This document shows positions 29,256-39,096 of a stretch of 64,000 nucleotides of DNA, one piece after another. The notes below the pieces were generated by a model. That model did not search any database and was not told where the DNA came from. It saw nothing but the letters and a program-made list of their open reading frames with translations. The translations under genes were made by a program, and so were the position numbers. This DNA comes from Phaeobacter sp. QD34_24. GTDB lineage: Bacteria > Pseudomonadota > Alphaproteobacteria > Rhodobacterales > Rhodobacteraceae. The DNA lies in contig NZ_JARCJD010000004.1 in assembly GCF_028890115.1 (NCBI RefSeq), positions 1 through 64,000 on the forward strand, in the 5' to 3' direction. Within the stretch, counting starts at the first letter, position 1. The number at the start of each line of letters is the position of its first letter.

Positions 29256-29693
29256 TTACACCGGGGTCGAGTGGCGATGACCTGCATCCTTGATGGTTTC
29301 GGAAACCGCGTCCATGGTTTCCTTGTTTGCCACCGCCTCGCCCGAGGCGACATGTTCGGCGCTGCGGGTACAGAGGTCGATCCATTCCTGGATGTCCGCG
29401 CTCACCCGTTCGGCGGATTGCATCTGCCAATCGCGCAACACCTTCGCGGCGGCGGCGGGATCGCCGGGGCTTTTCTCAAAAATCGCGGCGGTGGCCTGTA
29501 GCGCCGTGCGCGCCGCCGTGTGGCGCCGCTCGAACCAGTGTTTGGTGAAGGCTTCGGTCTCTTTCAGCAGCTTTTCCTGGACCTCCCAGAACTGGTGAAG
29601 CTGGGGACCGGCCAGCGGGCTAAGCGATAGCAGGGCCTGAGCTGGGCCTTCCAGTGCATTGGCGGATTTGGGGGCGGTTTGTGTCTTGGCCAT
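29256..29693 (-). CDS. Phasin-family protein
   Basis: The 145-residue protein is almost entirely helical and amphipathic, with the phasin pattern FWEVQEKLLKETEAFTKHWF followed by a long Ala-rich helix and DIQEWIDLCTRSAEHVASGE. Phasins coat polyhydroxyalkanoate granules, though several family members act as stress-related proteins. No PHA synthase is adjacent. It is co-directional with the P-type ATPase and probably the first gene of that operon. Confidence 0.75.
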   Translation of the reverse strand: MAKTQTAPKSANALEGPAQALLSLSPLAGPQLHQFWEVQEKLLKETEAFTKHWFERRHTAARTALQATAAIFEKSPGDPAAAAKVLRDWQMQSAERVSADIQEWIDLCTRSAEHVASGEAVANKETMDAVSETIKDAGHRHSTPV

Positions 29694-29812
29694 GGGAATA
29701 CCTTTGGGATTTGCGTGGGTGGCATGTCGAGAAACAGGCGCCCGGCGTATCGATCAAAGCCGCCCGGACCTGGGTATTATGACAAGGTTACCCTGATTCC
29801 CGCGTTGCGGAT

Positions 29813-29826
29813 TTGACCCCAATCAA
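29813..29826 (-). promoter_or_regulatory. FNR/CRP-type box upstream of phasin-ATPase operon
   Basis: TTGAC-CCCA-ATCAA matches the alphaproteobacterial FnrL consensus TTGAT-N4-ATCAA with one mismatch. It lies 120 bases upstream of the phasin start and is itself flanked by a TTGCGG/CCGCAA dyad. This suggests oxygen-dependent control of the operon. Confidence 0.5.
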
Positions 29827-29967
29827 GGTCAGGTCCCGCAATGGTTGAAAATTCAGCACAAAGCCGTGCAGCGGGCCGGACATGCACAGTGATCGAGCCA
29901 ATCCGGTGCAGGCCCGGGGCCGATCAGCTGCCTGATATGGGTGCCTGAAATGGGCACTTTTGCGGTG

Positions 29968-31749
29968 TCAGTACACGTCGCGGACGTAACGCTTGTCGCG
30001 CTTGAGGCGGTTCACATAGTCGATTGCCGCCTTGGACGTCATGCCGCCTTGGGTTTCGATGATCGAATGCAGGGCCGCGTCGACATCCTTGGCCATGCGC
30101 GTGGCATCCCCGCAGACATAGAAGGACCCGCCCTCTTCCAGCTGGGCGAAAAGATCCTTGCCATTCTCGATCATGCGGTGCTGCACATAGACCTTCTCGG
30201 CCTGATCGCGGGAGAAGGCGAGATCCAGACGTGTGAGCAGGCCGGAGGCGCTGAAGGCGCTGATCTCATCCTCATAGATAAAGTCGCTTGTCCGGGTCTG
30301 GTCGCCAAAGAACAGCCAGTTCGCCCCGCTTGCCCCGCGCATCTGGCGCTCTTCCAGGAAGGCGCGGAAGGGCGCGATACCGGTGCCCGGACCGACCATG
30401 ATCATCGGCGCGCTGTCATCTTCTGGCACCCGGAAGCTTTTGTTGGGCGACATGAAGATACCCGCCTCTGCGCCTTGCGGCACGTGGTCGGCAAGGAAGG
30501 TGGAGCAGACACCGCCATGGGGGCGGTTCTCGGCCATCCAGCGCACGGCGGCAACGGTGAGATGCACCTCGCCCTGGTGGGCCTTTGGGCTGGAGGAGAT
30601 GGAATAGGCGCGGTGCTGCAAGGGTTTCAGCCAGCTTGTGACCTCCGCCGGATCGAGCTTCAGATCAGGGGCGAGGTTCAGCAGATCCAGCGCGTCCTTG
30701 CCCCACAGAAAGGCCTCAAGCGCCTCCTTGTCCCCGGTGCCGACGACATGGCTCAGCTCGTCATGGCGTGCCAGGGGTTCAATCGCGCGGATGAGATCGC
30801 GCGACGGTGTCATGATTTCCAGATCGGTGCGCAGCAGATCGCCCAGCGCGGTGCCGCCAATATCGGTCTCGGCGCTTGCGTCCAGACGGGTGAGCCAGGC
30901 CTCTACCAGATCCGGGGCGTTGACCGGCATCACGCCAAGCGCATCGCCGGCCTCATAGGTCATGCCGCTGTCACCCAGATCAAAGGCGATATGGCGGATT
31001 TCCTTGGCGGACTTCGGCCCCGACAGCAGGCGATTGTCCAGCATGGTGGAGCGGTAGGGGTTTTTGCGACCCCAGCCGGATTTGGCCTTTTTCGGCGCCG
31101 CCTGCGGCGCTGGGTCCCCGGCAGGGGCTGCGGCGCTGATACTGCCCGCATCGGGCAGGGTTGCGGCGATCCAGGCTTCGGCGGCATCCTCGAAATCCAC
31201 ATCGCAATCGATGCGCGGCCCAATGCGCCTGGCGCCCAGCTGCTCCAGCCGGGTATCGACCAGCTTGCCCGCCTGGCAGAAGGCATCATAGGAGGTGTCG
31301 CCCAGGGCCAGCACAGCATAGCTGAGCCTTTCCAGGCGCGGGGCGGTGGGCCCGGACAGGGCCTCCCAGAACTGATGCGCATTGTCGGGCATCTCGCCCT
31401 CGCCATAGGTGGAGACCACGACGATCAGCGTCTGCATCGTTGCCAGATGCTCCATCGTCACCTCGTCCATTTCGGCAACCCGCGGGGTGAAGCCCCTGGC
31501 GCGCGCCTGGGTGGCGGCCTCCTCGGCAAGGCTCTCGGCATTGCCGGTTTGCGTGCCGTAGAGAATGTCGAGGTATTTGACCTCTGCCGCGTGGCCGACA
31601 GGGGCGGCGGCAGCCCCACCCACGCCAGCGGCAAGGCGGGAATGCAGACCTGCGAGAAAGCCGCCAAGCCAGATCTTCTGTTCGCCGGAGAAGGGCGCGT
31701 CTTCGGGGATATAGGGAACTTTGGTTTTCATATCAGTCATGTCCGTCAT
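29968..31749 (-). CDS. NADPH diflavin reductase (CysJ/cytochrome P450 reductase type)
   Basis: The 593-residue protein has an FMN-binding flavodoxin domain (about 58-205; YGTQTGNAESLAEEA, STYGEGEMPDNA, LALGDTSYDAFC), an FAD/connecting domain (about 230-445; HRAYSISSSPKAH and GGVCSTFLAD) and an NADPH domain (about 450-593; GPGTGIAPFRAFLEER, FYVCGDATRMAKDV). This is the organisation of the sulfite reductase flavoprotein, but no sulfite reductase hemoprotein is nearby. Instead its start overlaps by ATGA the stop of the GltB-like gene, so it probably supplies electrons to that enzyme in place of GltD. Confidence 0.85.
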   Translation of the reverse strand: MTDMTDMKTKVPYIPEDAPFSGEQKIWLGGFLAGLHSRLAAGVGGAAAAPVGHAAEVKYLDILYGTQTGNAESLAEEAATQARARGFTPRVAEMDEVTMEHLATMQTLIVVVSTYGEGEMPDNAHQFWEALSGPTAPRLERLSYAVLALGDTSYDAFCQAGKLVDTRLEQLGARRIGPRIDCDVDFEDAAEAWIAATLPDAGSISAAAPAGDPAPQAAPKKAKSGWGRKNPYRSTMLDNRLLSGPKSAKEIRHIAFDLGDSGMTYEAGDALGVMPVNAPDLVEAWLTRLDASAETDIGGTALGDLLRTDLEIMTPSRDLIRAIEPLARHDELSHVVGTGDKEALEAFLWGKDALDLLNLAPDLKLDPAEVTSWLKPLQHRAYSISSSPKAHQGEVHLTVAAVRWMAENRPHGGVCSTFLADHVPQGAEAGIFMSPNKSFRVPEDDSAPMIMVGPGTGIAPFRAFLEERQMRGASGANWLFFGDQTRTSDFIYEDEISAFSASGLLTRLDLAFSRDQAEKVYVQHRMIENGKDLFAQLEEGGSFYVCGDATRMAKDVDAALHSIIETQGGMTSKAAIDYVNRLKRDKRYVRDVY

Positions 31750-34700
31750 TCCGCCGCGGTGCGGGCGATCACCTCGGGGATCGCGTTTTCGACAAAGAGC
31801 GCGTCAAAGCTGGGCACGGCACCCAGTGCCGCGCGGTTCTTGGCGCTTTGATGCAGGATCCAGGCATAGGTGCCGGGGCTGTCCATGCTGAGGATGTTGC
31901 GCAGGGAGAGCGCGCGTTTGAAATCGCTCAGGCGTTTGTTGGCCACCAGTGCCGCAAGGCCCGCATCGTCATAGCCATCGATGGCCGCCTTGGCGTGTTT
32001 GGCAAGCGCCGCCATCAGCGCGAAATCCTCGGTCAGAATGAGGTTGCGGGCGGTCTTGTCTTGGGCAAGGCGGTCGGCGCTGCGCAGCCGCCTGGCGGCA
32101 AGGTTTTGCGCCTGCTCCAGCACGATATAGCTGCCCAGAAGCCGGACCATATCTTCGGTGTCCATCTCGCCATAGTCCGGCACCGCACCCTTTTGCACCG
32201 GGCGGCCCCTCTTCCAGGCGTTCTTCAGCGCGGTGATCTGATGCGCGGCGAGGGCGGTGGAGAGTTCCTCGACCAGTTCCTTGCGCGATCGGGCGGCGAG
32301 GATGGCATCGGCGTCCTGATATTGCAGCAGGGCCTTGGGCATGATCCAGGCCATGTGTCGGCGGGTATTGTCCCAATCCTTGAGCAGGTCGCTGCCCCGC
32401 CGGGAGCCGGTCGCCTCGACATGCCATGCCAGCATCTGGCGCACCGCGCCTTCATGGATCGCCGCGTGGTCGGAGCCATCCGCGAGGGTGCCGGACAGCA
32501 CGGAATCGGCGCTCATCAGCTCGGGAAGACGACCTTCGGGATCGAATTGATAGGCAAAGCCTCCGGACATGCCGTTGCCAAACCCCTTGGCAAAGCTGCC
32601 GATATTCAGGATCGCGCCATTGGTCATATATTCGGCGCAGAAGTCCCCGACGCCTTCGACCACGGCGGTGGCCCCGGAGTTGCGCACCGCGAAACGGTCC
32701 CCGGCCTGGCCTTCCACGAAGGTGCGCCCGCCTGTTGCTCCGAACAATGCGAAATTGCCGATCAGCACATTCTCGCGCCCCTGGGCGCCGCCGGGGCTGC
32801 GCACGATGATTTCGCCGCCGGACGCGCCCTTGCCGACGCCGTCATTGCAGGTGCCGGTATGTTCGAGGACCATGCCGTCATTGCAAAAGGCACCGTAGCT
32901 TTGCCCGGCTGAGCCGCTGGTGAAGATCTGCACCGCGCGCGGTTCAAGATAGCGACGGCCCCGACTGTCCTCGAAGGCGGCCGGGGGCAGCGCGGTCAAG
33001 TCATGGTTCAGCAGGCGCTCGATATCGATGCCAAGCTGACCGCCGACGGTCTTGTTGCGGTTGTTCAGCGGCGCGTTGGGGCGCAGCTTGATCTGTCGCT
33101 CGCCCTTGTCCACCAGCCTGGATTTCACCTGCTCCAGCAGGGCGTCATCGACCGAGAAATCCTTTTCCAGATAGATCGGGTTCTCCACCTTGATCTCGGG
33201 AACAGGGGTCAGCATCGCCCGCAGATCCAGCTGGCCGACCGAAGAGGGATGATCGAGCAGGTGCAGCAGGTCGCAGCGGCCTCTTGCCTCGACCAGGGAG
33301 CGCAGCCCCAGGCTGGCCAGGATTTCGCGCACCTCATGGGCGATGTTCAGCAGATACTGTGCCAGGGCGCGCGGATCGCCATCGAACACCTCGGGGTTCG
33401 TGGTCAGGCCGGCGGGGCATTTGACATTGCAATTCTTGGCCATCACGCATTTCAGCATCATCAGCGCGGTGGTGCCGAATTCGAAACTGTCGCCGCCCAG
33501 CAGCGCGCCCTTCACCACATCCGAACCGGTCTGCATCGCGCCAGAGCAGCGCAGCAAGACCTTTTGCCGGATCCCGTTGGCACAAAGCGCCTGGTGGACT
33601 TCGGCGATGCCGATTTCGGCGGCGCGGCCGGTGTATTTCAAAGAGGTCACAGCCGCAGCGCCGGTGCCGCCGGTATTGCCTGCGATATTGATCACATCGG
33701 CCCCGGCCTTGGCGACGCCGACGGCGATGGTGCCGATACCCTCGGAGGAGACCAGCTTGACGATGACGCGCACCCGGGCGGCCTTGGCGTCGTGGATGAG
33801 CTGGCCCAGATCCTCGATCGAATAGGTGTCGTGATGGGGCGGCGGGCTGATCAGCTCCACCCCCGGGGTGCCGCCCCGTGCGGCGGCGATCTCGACGGTG
33901 ACCTTGGCAGCGGGAAGCTGCCCCCCTTCGCCGGGCTTGGCGCCCTGTCCGATCTTGATTTCGATCTCTTCCAGGTTGGGATCGGCCAGATAACCGGCCC
34001 AGACACCAAAGCGCCCGGAGGCAAACTGCTTGATGCGGGAGGCGCGGATCGTGCCATAGCGCGACAGGTGCTCGCCGCCCTCACCGGAGTTGGACATGCC
34101 GCCCACCATATTGGTGCCATGGGCCACCGCCTCGTGGGCAGAGGCGACCAGCGCCCCGTGCGACATGGCGCCGGAGGCCAGGCGCGGCGTGATGTCCGAA
34201 GCCGGTTGCACCTCGGACAGGTCAATGCGGTCTGCAGCAGGGCGCAGGCGGGATACGTAGTCCAGCGCCATGCCCTTGACCGTGACATGCAGCGCGCCCC
34301 TGGTGATGTAATGCCCTTCGACATCCTTGCCGAAGCGCTCCACCAGGGTTTCCGCCAGCACATCCAGGCGACCAAGATCCCCCGCCTTGGGTCCGGTCAG
34401 GCGGAGCCGGAACAGTTTTTTGTCGAGCGGTTCGGCATCAAGGCCGCGAATAACGAAGTCAGTGTTGCCCGCGCGGTTGAAGAGCATCATCTCGCGCTTC
34501 ATCTCCGCCACCGTGTCGAGGAAGGTGATGTCCGCCGGAAAGGCAAGCACATCGCGCAAGGCGGCCGGGCGGCGGTTGCGTTCTTCGGCCATGGTCGCCG
34601 AGAAGGAGCGATAGCCCGGCGTGATCTGAAACCCGTCGATCTGCGCCTTGGACAGCTTCTCGAAAGAGGTGTTCACATAGCCGGTGTCGTCGATGCCGAA

Positions 34701-37250
34701 GGCGTCATCCATCTGTCGCAGGGTGAGCAGGCGGAAGGGGTCGGTTTCGCCATCCAGATCGCGCGCCTGGTCCGTGGCAAATGTGATGGCTTCTTCGGTG
34801 AGATCCACAAAGCCACGCACGGCAGTGGTGCCATAGGAGTGGCCCGCCCCCTCGGCGCGTTCCTTGAACAGGCCAAGGATGGGGATGTCCTTGTCGCTTG
34901 TCACGCTGAGGGCACGTTCATGCCAGTCGGCCACCGATTTGGCGACCACATCAAAGCACACGCCGCCGACCGGGGTTCTCATATTGGGCAGGTATCTGGC
35001 GAATACAGGATCGTTGGTGTCCAGGAAGTTGGGTTCGAAGAACTCCCCGCCCGAGTAGGATTCGACGGTGCAGAGCCCCACCTTGCCCATGGTTTTCATC
35101 AGGGATTTTTCTGCCGCTTTCCGGAACTTGAGATAGGCCGCGCGGGCTCCCTCCTGGCCATAAAGCTCTTCGGCGCGCATCCGCACGGCGAGCGGGTAAA
35201 CCGCAGAGGCCCCGAACCCAAGCGCGCAGGCGATGTGATGCGACGAGCAGATCTGCCCGCTTTCCACCACCAGCGAGACCTTGAAGCGCATCCCCTCCTC
35301 GATGAGCCGCTGGTTGATCGCCGAGACGGCAAGCGTCATCGGCATCGGGGCCAGAGCGCGGCTGATATGACGGTCGGACAGAATCGCGATACCGCCCTGG
35401 TCGCGCGCAAAGGCGACCACTTCATTGGCGATGGCGTCGATGGCCTTGGTCAGCGCCGCCTCATTGGCCGCCCCATCCGCGAAATCCGGCGCATAAAGCG
35501 TGTCAAAGCGCGCCCATGGGGTCGCGTCCTGCGCCTTGATCTTGAGCATTTCGCCCATCAGCAGAACCGGCGAGTTCACCACGATCTGCCGCGAGCGGCT
35601 TTGTCCCAGATGCGGCTTTTCGCCAAGCGCGACGCGCAGCGTCATGCCATCCGCTTCACGGATCGAGTCCAGCGGCGGATTGGTCACCTGCGCGAACCGC
35701 TGGCTGAAGTATTTGGCAACGCCGCCTTCATTGTCGCTCAAGGCATTGATCGCGTTGCCATAGCCCATCGCGGATACCTTCTCGACGCCGGTTTGCAGCA
35801 TCGGATCCATCAGGAACTTGAAGCTTTCCTGGTTGAGCGTGTAGCCGACATAGCGCGCGGGGCGCTCAAGATCGCCGTTGTAGCGGGCGGCGGCCATCGC
35901 AGGGGTCGTTGCCTCGCATGTGGGCAGATCATCGATATTGACCTGTGCCGCGGCGAGGAGGCGGGCGTAATCCTTGGCCTTGGCCAGCCGTTCCAGCGCC
36001 TCTTCGGTCTCGTAGATGCGGCCTTCGGCATGGTCGAGATAGATCATTCCGCCCGCCTCGACGCGGCCACGGCGCAGCACGGTTTCGGGCGGGAAATCGA
36101 TCTGCCCCGCCTCGGACATCACCGCGAGATAGGCATCTGTTTCGACCGTGCGCATCGGGCGCAGGCCCAGGCGATCAAGACGGGCGCCAATGATGGTGCC
36201 ATCACCAAAGACCAGCGCGGCGGGGCCGTCGTTCTTTTCTTCCGAAAGCGAGAAATACTCCAGCATCTGCCGCACCTGCGGGCTGATGCGGGAGTCGTTT
36301 TCCCAGGCCGGCGGCATCATCGCGACCACGGCGGTGACCAGATCGAGACCTTCGCCATAGACGCGGGCATTCAGGGTCTGATCCAGACGGCAGCTGTCCG
36401 ATTGTCCCTTCGGGCGCAGGATGGCCGTGTTGCGCGCCAGCGCGATTGCGGCCTCGGAGAGGCGGTTCTTCTTGTCGGTGTTCAGCTCGCCATTATGCGC
36501 CATCAGCCGGAACGGCTGCGCCATGGACGGATGCGGATCGGTATTGGTCGAAAACCGGGTGTGGAAGTAGAGCGTATGCACCGCGTGGTCGGGGTCGCTC
36601 AGATCGCGGAAATACGGGATGATTTCCCAGGAATTGAGACGGCCCTTGAAGACCTGCATCCGCGCCGAAAGCGACAGCGGATAGAAGCCTTCAAGCGCCG
36701 GATCGGTATAGGCTTGGGCCTCGATCTCCAAGAGCGCGGAATGGATGCGCCGGTCAAAGGCGGCTTGTTCCATGCCTTCGGGCGCGGTGAAGACCCATTG
36801 CACGATGGGCAACTGCAACTTGATGGCGCGCGGGCCGATCGCGTCGTTGTTGACCGGCATATTGCGCTGGGTCTTGGTCTGGAACCCGGCCCCGGAGAGA
36901 GTGGTTTCGATGATCCGCGCGGCGCGGTCATGCTGCGCCGGATCGGCAGGCAGGAAGAAATTCCCGACGCCAAAGCGCCCTTTTTCCAGGTCCACTCCGG
37001 TCAGCTTGCGAAAGAAGGCCACAGAAAGGTCCACCGACACGCCGGCGCCATCGCCAACGCCTTCGGACGACATGCCGCCCCGATGCGGCACCGCACAGAG
37101 CGCCTCATGGCCTTTCAGCAAGACGTCATGAACCTGTGTTCCGTCTTTGCGCGTGAGGAATCCGACACCGCAATTGCTGTGTTCAAGCGTAGAGTCGTAA
37201 AGACCATGGGGATTGGGACAGGCGGGCAAGCTTATCTCCCTAGACAGCAT
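31746..37250 (-). CDS. Oversized glutamate synthase large-subunit-like protein
   Basis: The protein is about 1834 residues from the ATG at 37250; a TTG 12 codons upstream is possible. C27 in SNCGVGF is the expected N-terminal nucleophile of the glutaminase after propeptide removal. Next come the central domain, an FMN synthase domain (MSNSGEGGEHLSRYG, GQGAKPGEGGQLPAAKV, NIAGNTGGTGAAA) and the GXGXG helix (about 1430-1565). The Fe-S motif is CVMAKNCNVKC, C-x5-C-x3-C rather than the usual C-x5-C-x4-C. Extra length lies between the central and FMN domains and in a C-terminal helical tail of about 160 residues. It overlaps the diflavin reductase gene; no gltD is present. Confidence 0.8.
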   Translation of the reverse strand: MLSREISLPACPNPHGLYDSTLEHSNCGVGFLTRKDGTQVHDVLLKGHEALCAVPHRGGMSSEGVGDGAGVSVDLSVAFFRKLTGVDLEKGRFGVGNFFLPADPAQHDRAARIIETTLSGAGFQTKTQRNMPVNNDAIGPRAIKLQLPIVQWVFTAPEGMEQAAFDRRIHSALLEIEAQAYTDPALEGFYPLSLSARMQVFKGRLNSWEIIPYFRDLSDPDHAVHTLYFHTRFSTNTDPHPSMAQPFRLMAHNGELNTDKKNRLSEAAIALARNTAILRPKGQSDSCRLDQTLNARVYGEGLDLVTAVVAMMPPAWENDSRISPQVRQMLEYFSLSEEKNDGPAALVFGDGTIIGARLDRLGLRPMRTVETDAYLAVMSEAGQIDFPPETVLRRGRVEAGGMIYLDHAEGRIYETEEALERLAKAKDYARLLAAAQVNIDDLPTCEATTPAMAAARYNGDLERPARYVGYTLNQESFKFLMDPMLQTGVEKVSAMGYGNAINALSDNEGGVAKYFSQRFAQVTNPPLDSIREADGMTLRVALGEKPHLGQSRSRQIVVNSPVLLMGEMLKIKAQDATPWARFDTLYAPDFADGAANEAALTKAIDAIANEVVAFARDQGGIAILSDRHISRALAPMPMTLAVSAINQRLIEEGMRFKVSLVVESGQICSSHHIACALGFGASAVYPLAVRMRAEELYGQEGARAAYLKFRKAAEKSLMKTMGKVGLCTVESYSGGEFFEPNFLDTNDPVFARYLPNMRTPVGGVCFDVVAKSVADWHERALSVTSDKDIPILGLFKERAEGAGHSYGTTAVRGFVDLTEEAITFATDQARDLDGETDPFRLLTLRQMDDAFGIDDTGYVNTSFEKLSKAQIDGFQITPGYRSFSATMAEERNRRPAALRDVLAFPADITFLDTVAEMKREMMLFNRAGNTDFVIRGLDAEPLDKKLFRLRLTGPKAGDLGRLDVLAETLVERFGKDVEGHYITRGALHVTVKGMALDYVSRLRPAADRIDLSEVQPASDITPRLASGAMSHGALVASAHEAVAHGTNMVGGMSNSGEGGEHLSRYGTIRASRIKQFASGRFGVWAGYLADPNLEEIEIKIGQGAKPGEGGQLPAAKVTVEIAAARGGTPGVELISPPPHHDTYSIEDLGQLIHDAKAARVRVIVKLVSSEGIGTIAVGVAKAGADVINIAGNTGGTGAAAVTSLKYTGRAAEIGIAEVHQALCANGIRQKVLLRCSGAMQTGSDVVKGALLGGDSFEFGTTALMMLKCVMAKNCNVKCPAGLTTNPEVFDGDPRALAQYLLNIAHEVREILASLGLRSLVEARGRCDLLHLLDHPSSVGQLDLRAMLTPVPEIKVENPIYLEKDFSVDDALLEQVKSRLVDKGERQIKLRPNAPLNNRNKTVGGQLGIDIERLLNHDLTALPPAAFEDSRGRRYLEPRAVQIFTSGSAGQSYGAFCNDGMVLEHTGTCNDGVGKGASGGEIIVRSPGGAQGRENVLIGNFALFGATGGRTFVEGQAGDRFAVRNSGATAVVEGVGDFCAEYMTNGAILNIGSFAKGFGNGMSGGFAYQFDPEGRLPELMSADSVLSGTLADGSDHAAIHEGAVRQMLAWHVEATGSRRGSDLLKDWDNTRRHMAWIMPKALLQYQDADAILAARSRKELVEELSTALAAHQITALKNAWKRGRPVQKGAVPDYGEMDTEDMVRLLGSYIVLEQAQNLAARRLRSADRLAQDKTARNLILTEDFALMAALAKHAKAAIDGYDDAGLAALVANKRLSDFKRALSLRNILSMDSPGTYAWILHQSAKNRAALGAVPSFDALFVENAIPEVIARTAAE

Positions 37251-37384
37251 TATGAGACGCGAAAGGAGGGATCCTTTCGTGCACAAGAAGGCTTTGATGT
37301 CTGGCGAAAAGCTTGAGAGCCACGTTGAGCCGAGACGGGGTATCCCGCCTCTGGCCGATTTGCAAGGGGCTGGGCCCGGAACTT

Positions 37385-37420
37385 GGAACCAGTACCCAGC
37401 ACCGGGGTGCCGGTGGTTCC
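37385..37420 (-). terminator. Hairpin after the alcohol dehydrogenase gene
   Basis: GGAACC (37385-37390) pairs with GGTTCC (37415-37420), and inner ACCGG pairs with CCGGT around GGTG. It lies five bases past the dehydrogenase stop and separates that gene from the GltB-like gene downstream. Confidence 0.5.
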
Positions 37421-37424
37421 GAGG

Positions 37425-38465
37425 CTAGAACTTGGTGATGACGGTTGCGCCGACGGATTGGAACTTGTCCATGTCCATCAGGGCTGCGGGCGCCTCTTCA
37501 AGGCTGATCCTGTTGCCCACCAGACGTCCGGGATCCAGTTTGCCATGGGCGATCATATCCAGCATGGCGTCATACCGGTGGGCTTGCATGCCATGAGAGC
37601 CGATGATTTCGATCTCCTGGCCAACGACTTTTGGCATCGGAACGGCAGGGGCCGCGTGATCGCCCAGCAGCAGGCCGACTTGAATGTGCTTGCCGCGTCG
37701 TTTCAGGCACATGATCGAATTGTGCATCGTCACCGGGTGCCCCAGGGCATCAAGCGACACATGCGCACCACCACGGGTGATCTCCATTATGGCCTCCGGA
37801 ACGCTGGCGACAGTCTTGCCGTTGATCGCCGCGACAGCACCAAGATCCCGGGCCAGCTGCAGCTTCGTGTCGTCCAGATCGACCGCGATGACGTTGCAGC
37901 CCAACGCGTTGGCAATCATCACCGCGGACAGGCCCACGCCTCCGCAACCATGCACGGCAACCCATTGACCGGCTGCGGCCTGTCCCTGATCCACGACCGC
38001 GCGAAACGAGGTCGCAAAGCGGCAGCCAAGGCTGGCGGCGGTGGCGAAATCCATGCTTTCGGGCAAGGGCACAACATTCAGATCCGCCTTGTGGATCGCG
38101 ACATATTCCGCGAAGGATCCCCAATGGGTAAAGCCGGGCTGTTCCTGATTGTGGCAGACCTGCTGATTGCCCGAATGACACTCCGGGCAGGAACCACAGC
38201 CGGAAATGAAGGGGACCGTCACCCGGTCACCGGGCTTCCAGTTCTTGACGTCGCGCCCCACCGCTTGGATCACGCCGGCCAATTCGTGGCCCGGCACATG
38301 CGGCAACTCGACATCGCTGTCATGCCCCATCCAGCCGTGCCAATCCGAGCGGCACACGCCGGTGGCCTCGACCTTGATGACAACCCCATCCCTGTCGGGA
38401 GTCGGATCATCAACGGTGACCAGCTTCGGGGCCTCTTGGAATTTCTCAAACAGGACGGCTTTCAT
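37425..38465 (-). CDS. Zinc-dependent alcohol dehydrogenase (MDR family)
   Basis: The 346-residue medium-chain dehydrogenase has the catalytic zinc ligands Cys in GVCRSDWHG and His in PHVPGHE, the four-Cys structural zinc loop in [18 protein letters not shown], and an NAD-binding Rossmann motif [14 protein letters not shown] (about 172-185). The fold and [13 protein letters not shown] segment match zinc alcohol/aldehyde dehydrogenases of this group. The ATG at 38465 is the family start (MKAVLFEKF). Substrate not predicted; it stands alone between the GltB-like gene and tRNA-Lys. Confidence 0.92.
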   Translation of the reverse strand: MKAVLFEKFQEAPKLVTVDDPTPDRDGVVIKVEATGVCRSDWHGWMGHDSDVELPHVPGHELAGVIQAVGRDVKNWKPGDRVTVPFISGCGSCPECHSGNQQVCHNQEQPGFTHWGSFAEYVAIHKADLNVVPLPESMDFATAASLGCRFATSFRAVVDQGQAAAGQWVAVHGCGGVGLSAVMIANALGCNVIAVDLDDTKLQLARDLGAVAAINGKTVASVPEAIMEITRGGAHVSLDALGHPVTMHNSIMCLKRRGKHIQVGLLLGDHAAPAVPMPKVVGQEIEIIGSHGMQAHRYDAMLDMIAHGKLDPGRLVGNRISLEEAPAALMDMDKFQSVGATVITKF

Positions 38466-38832
38466 GGCTGGACCTTTCGACGCATCGGCAAACCCGGGGC
38501 GGTCTGTCCCGGCAGGGTGGAGAAGCCTTGCTAACCCAGCCTTGGCGTGAAGAAAACAGGGCAGGGGCTTCCACAAGGTGACGGGTCCATGAAGGAATCC
38601 GTGCTTGCAGTGGCCGGCCAACACGGACGCCCTGCTTGAAGCGCCGGGACACACTGGATGCCGGAAAAGCGCAGGCAGGGGACATTCCCGACGTGTCGAA
38701 TTGGATAACACGGTCTGTCGAAAGCCGTGCCAGAGAAGATGATTCCCATCTCAAAAGAACGGACCAAGCCCCACCGCAAGCGGCAGCATCGCGTGTGGTC
38801 TGTTTTCAGTGTTTTGATTTCATTTCAGAAAG
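38466..38832. other. Intergenic region upstream of the alcohol dehydrogenase
   Basis: This 367-base stretch lies between the dehydrogenase start and the 3' end of tRNA-Lys, both on the minus strand. It has no ribosome binding site with a credible frame and no recognisable RNA. It should hold the dehydrogenase promoter and the tRNA terminator, neither of which is clear. Confidence 0.5.
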
Positions 38833-38908
38833 TGGTGAGCCGTGCAGGATTCGAACCTGCGACCCACTGATTAAAAGTCAGTTGCTCTACCAACTGAGCT
38901 AACGGCCC
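38833..38908 (-). tRNA. tRNA-Lys (anticodon TTT)
   Basis: The 76-base minus-strand sequence folds as a full cloverleaf. The acceptor is GGGCCGU paired with ACGGCUC, the D loop is AGCTCAGTTGGTAGAGC, the anticodon arm CTGACTTTTAATCAG has anticodon TTT, and the T arm contains GGTTCGAATCC. The 3' CCA is encoded. Confidence 0.97.
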
Positions 38909-39096
38909 ACTTCTGTTCTGCGGTCTAAGCGAATTCATCCAGAAGGATCAAGCGCTTAATTCGCTTCGGTCCGGCTTGGCTTGGTCATCCATGCTGTCCC
39001 GATAGGCGGCGTATCTAGGGGGAGAGCGGCGGGGGGTCAACCCCTTTTTTCAAGTTTATCCGCGCAAGGCTGGATTCATTTCGATGCGAGGTCTAT

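Noticed and set aside
29968-31749. Annotation as sulfite reductase flavoprotein CysJ
   Set aside because: Domain organisation fits, but there is no CysI or other sulfur assimilation gene nearby and the gene overlaps a GltB-like gene, so the specific name was withheld.
33003-37316. Very long open frame on the plus strand opposite the GltB-like gene
   Set aside because: Its translation is rich in His, Arg, Gly and Gln with no domain, and it mirrors the codon positions of the real gene, a common artefact of G+C-rich DNA.
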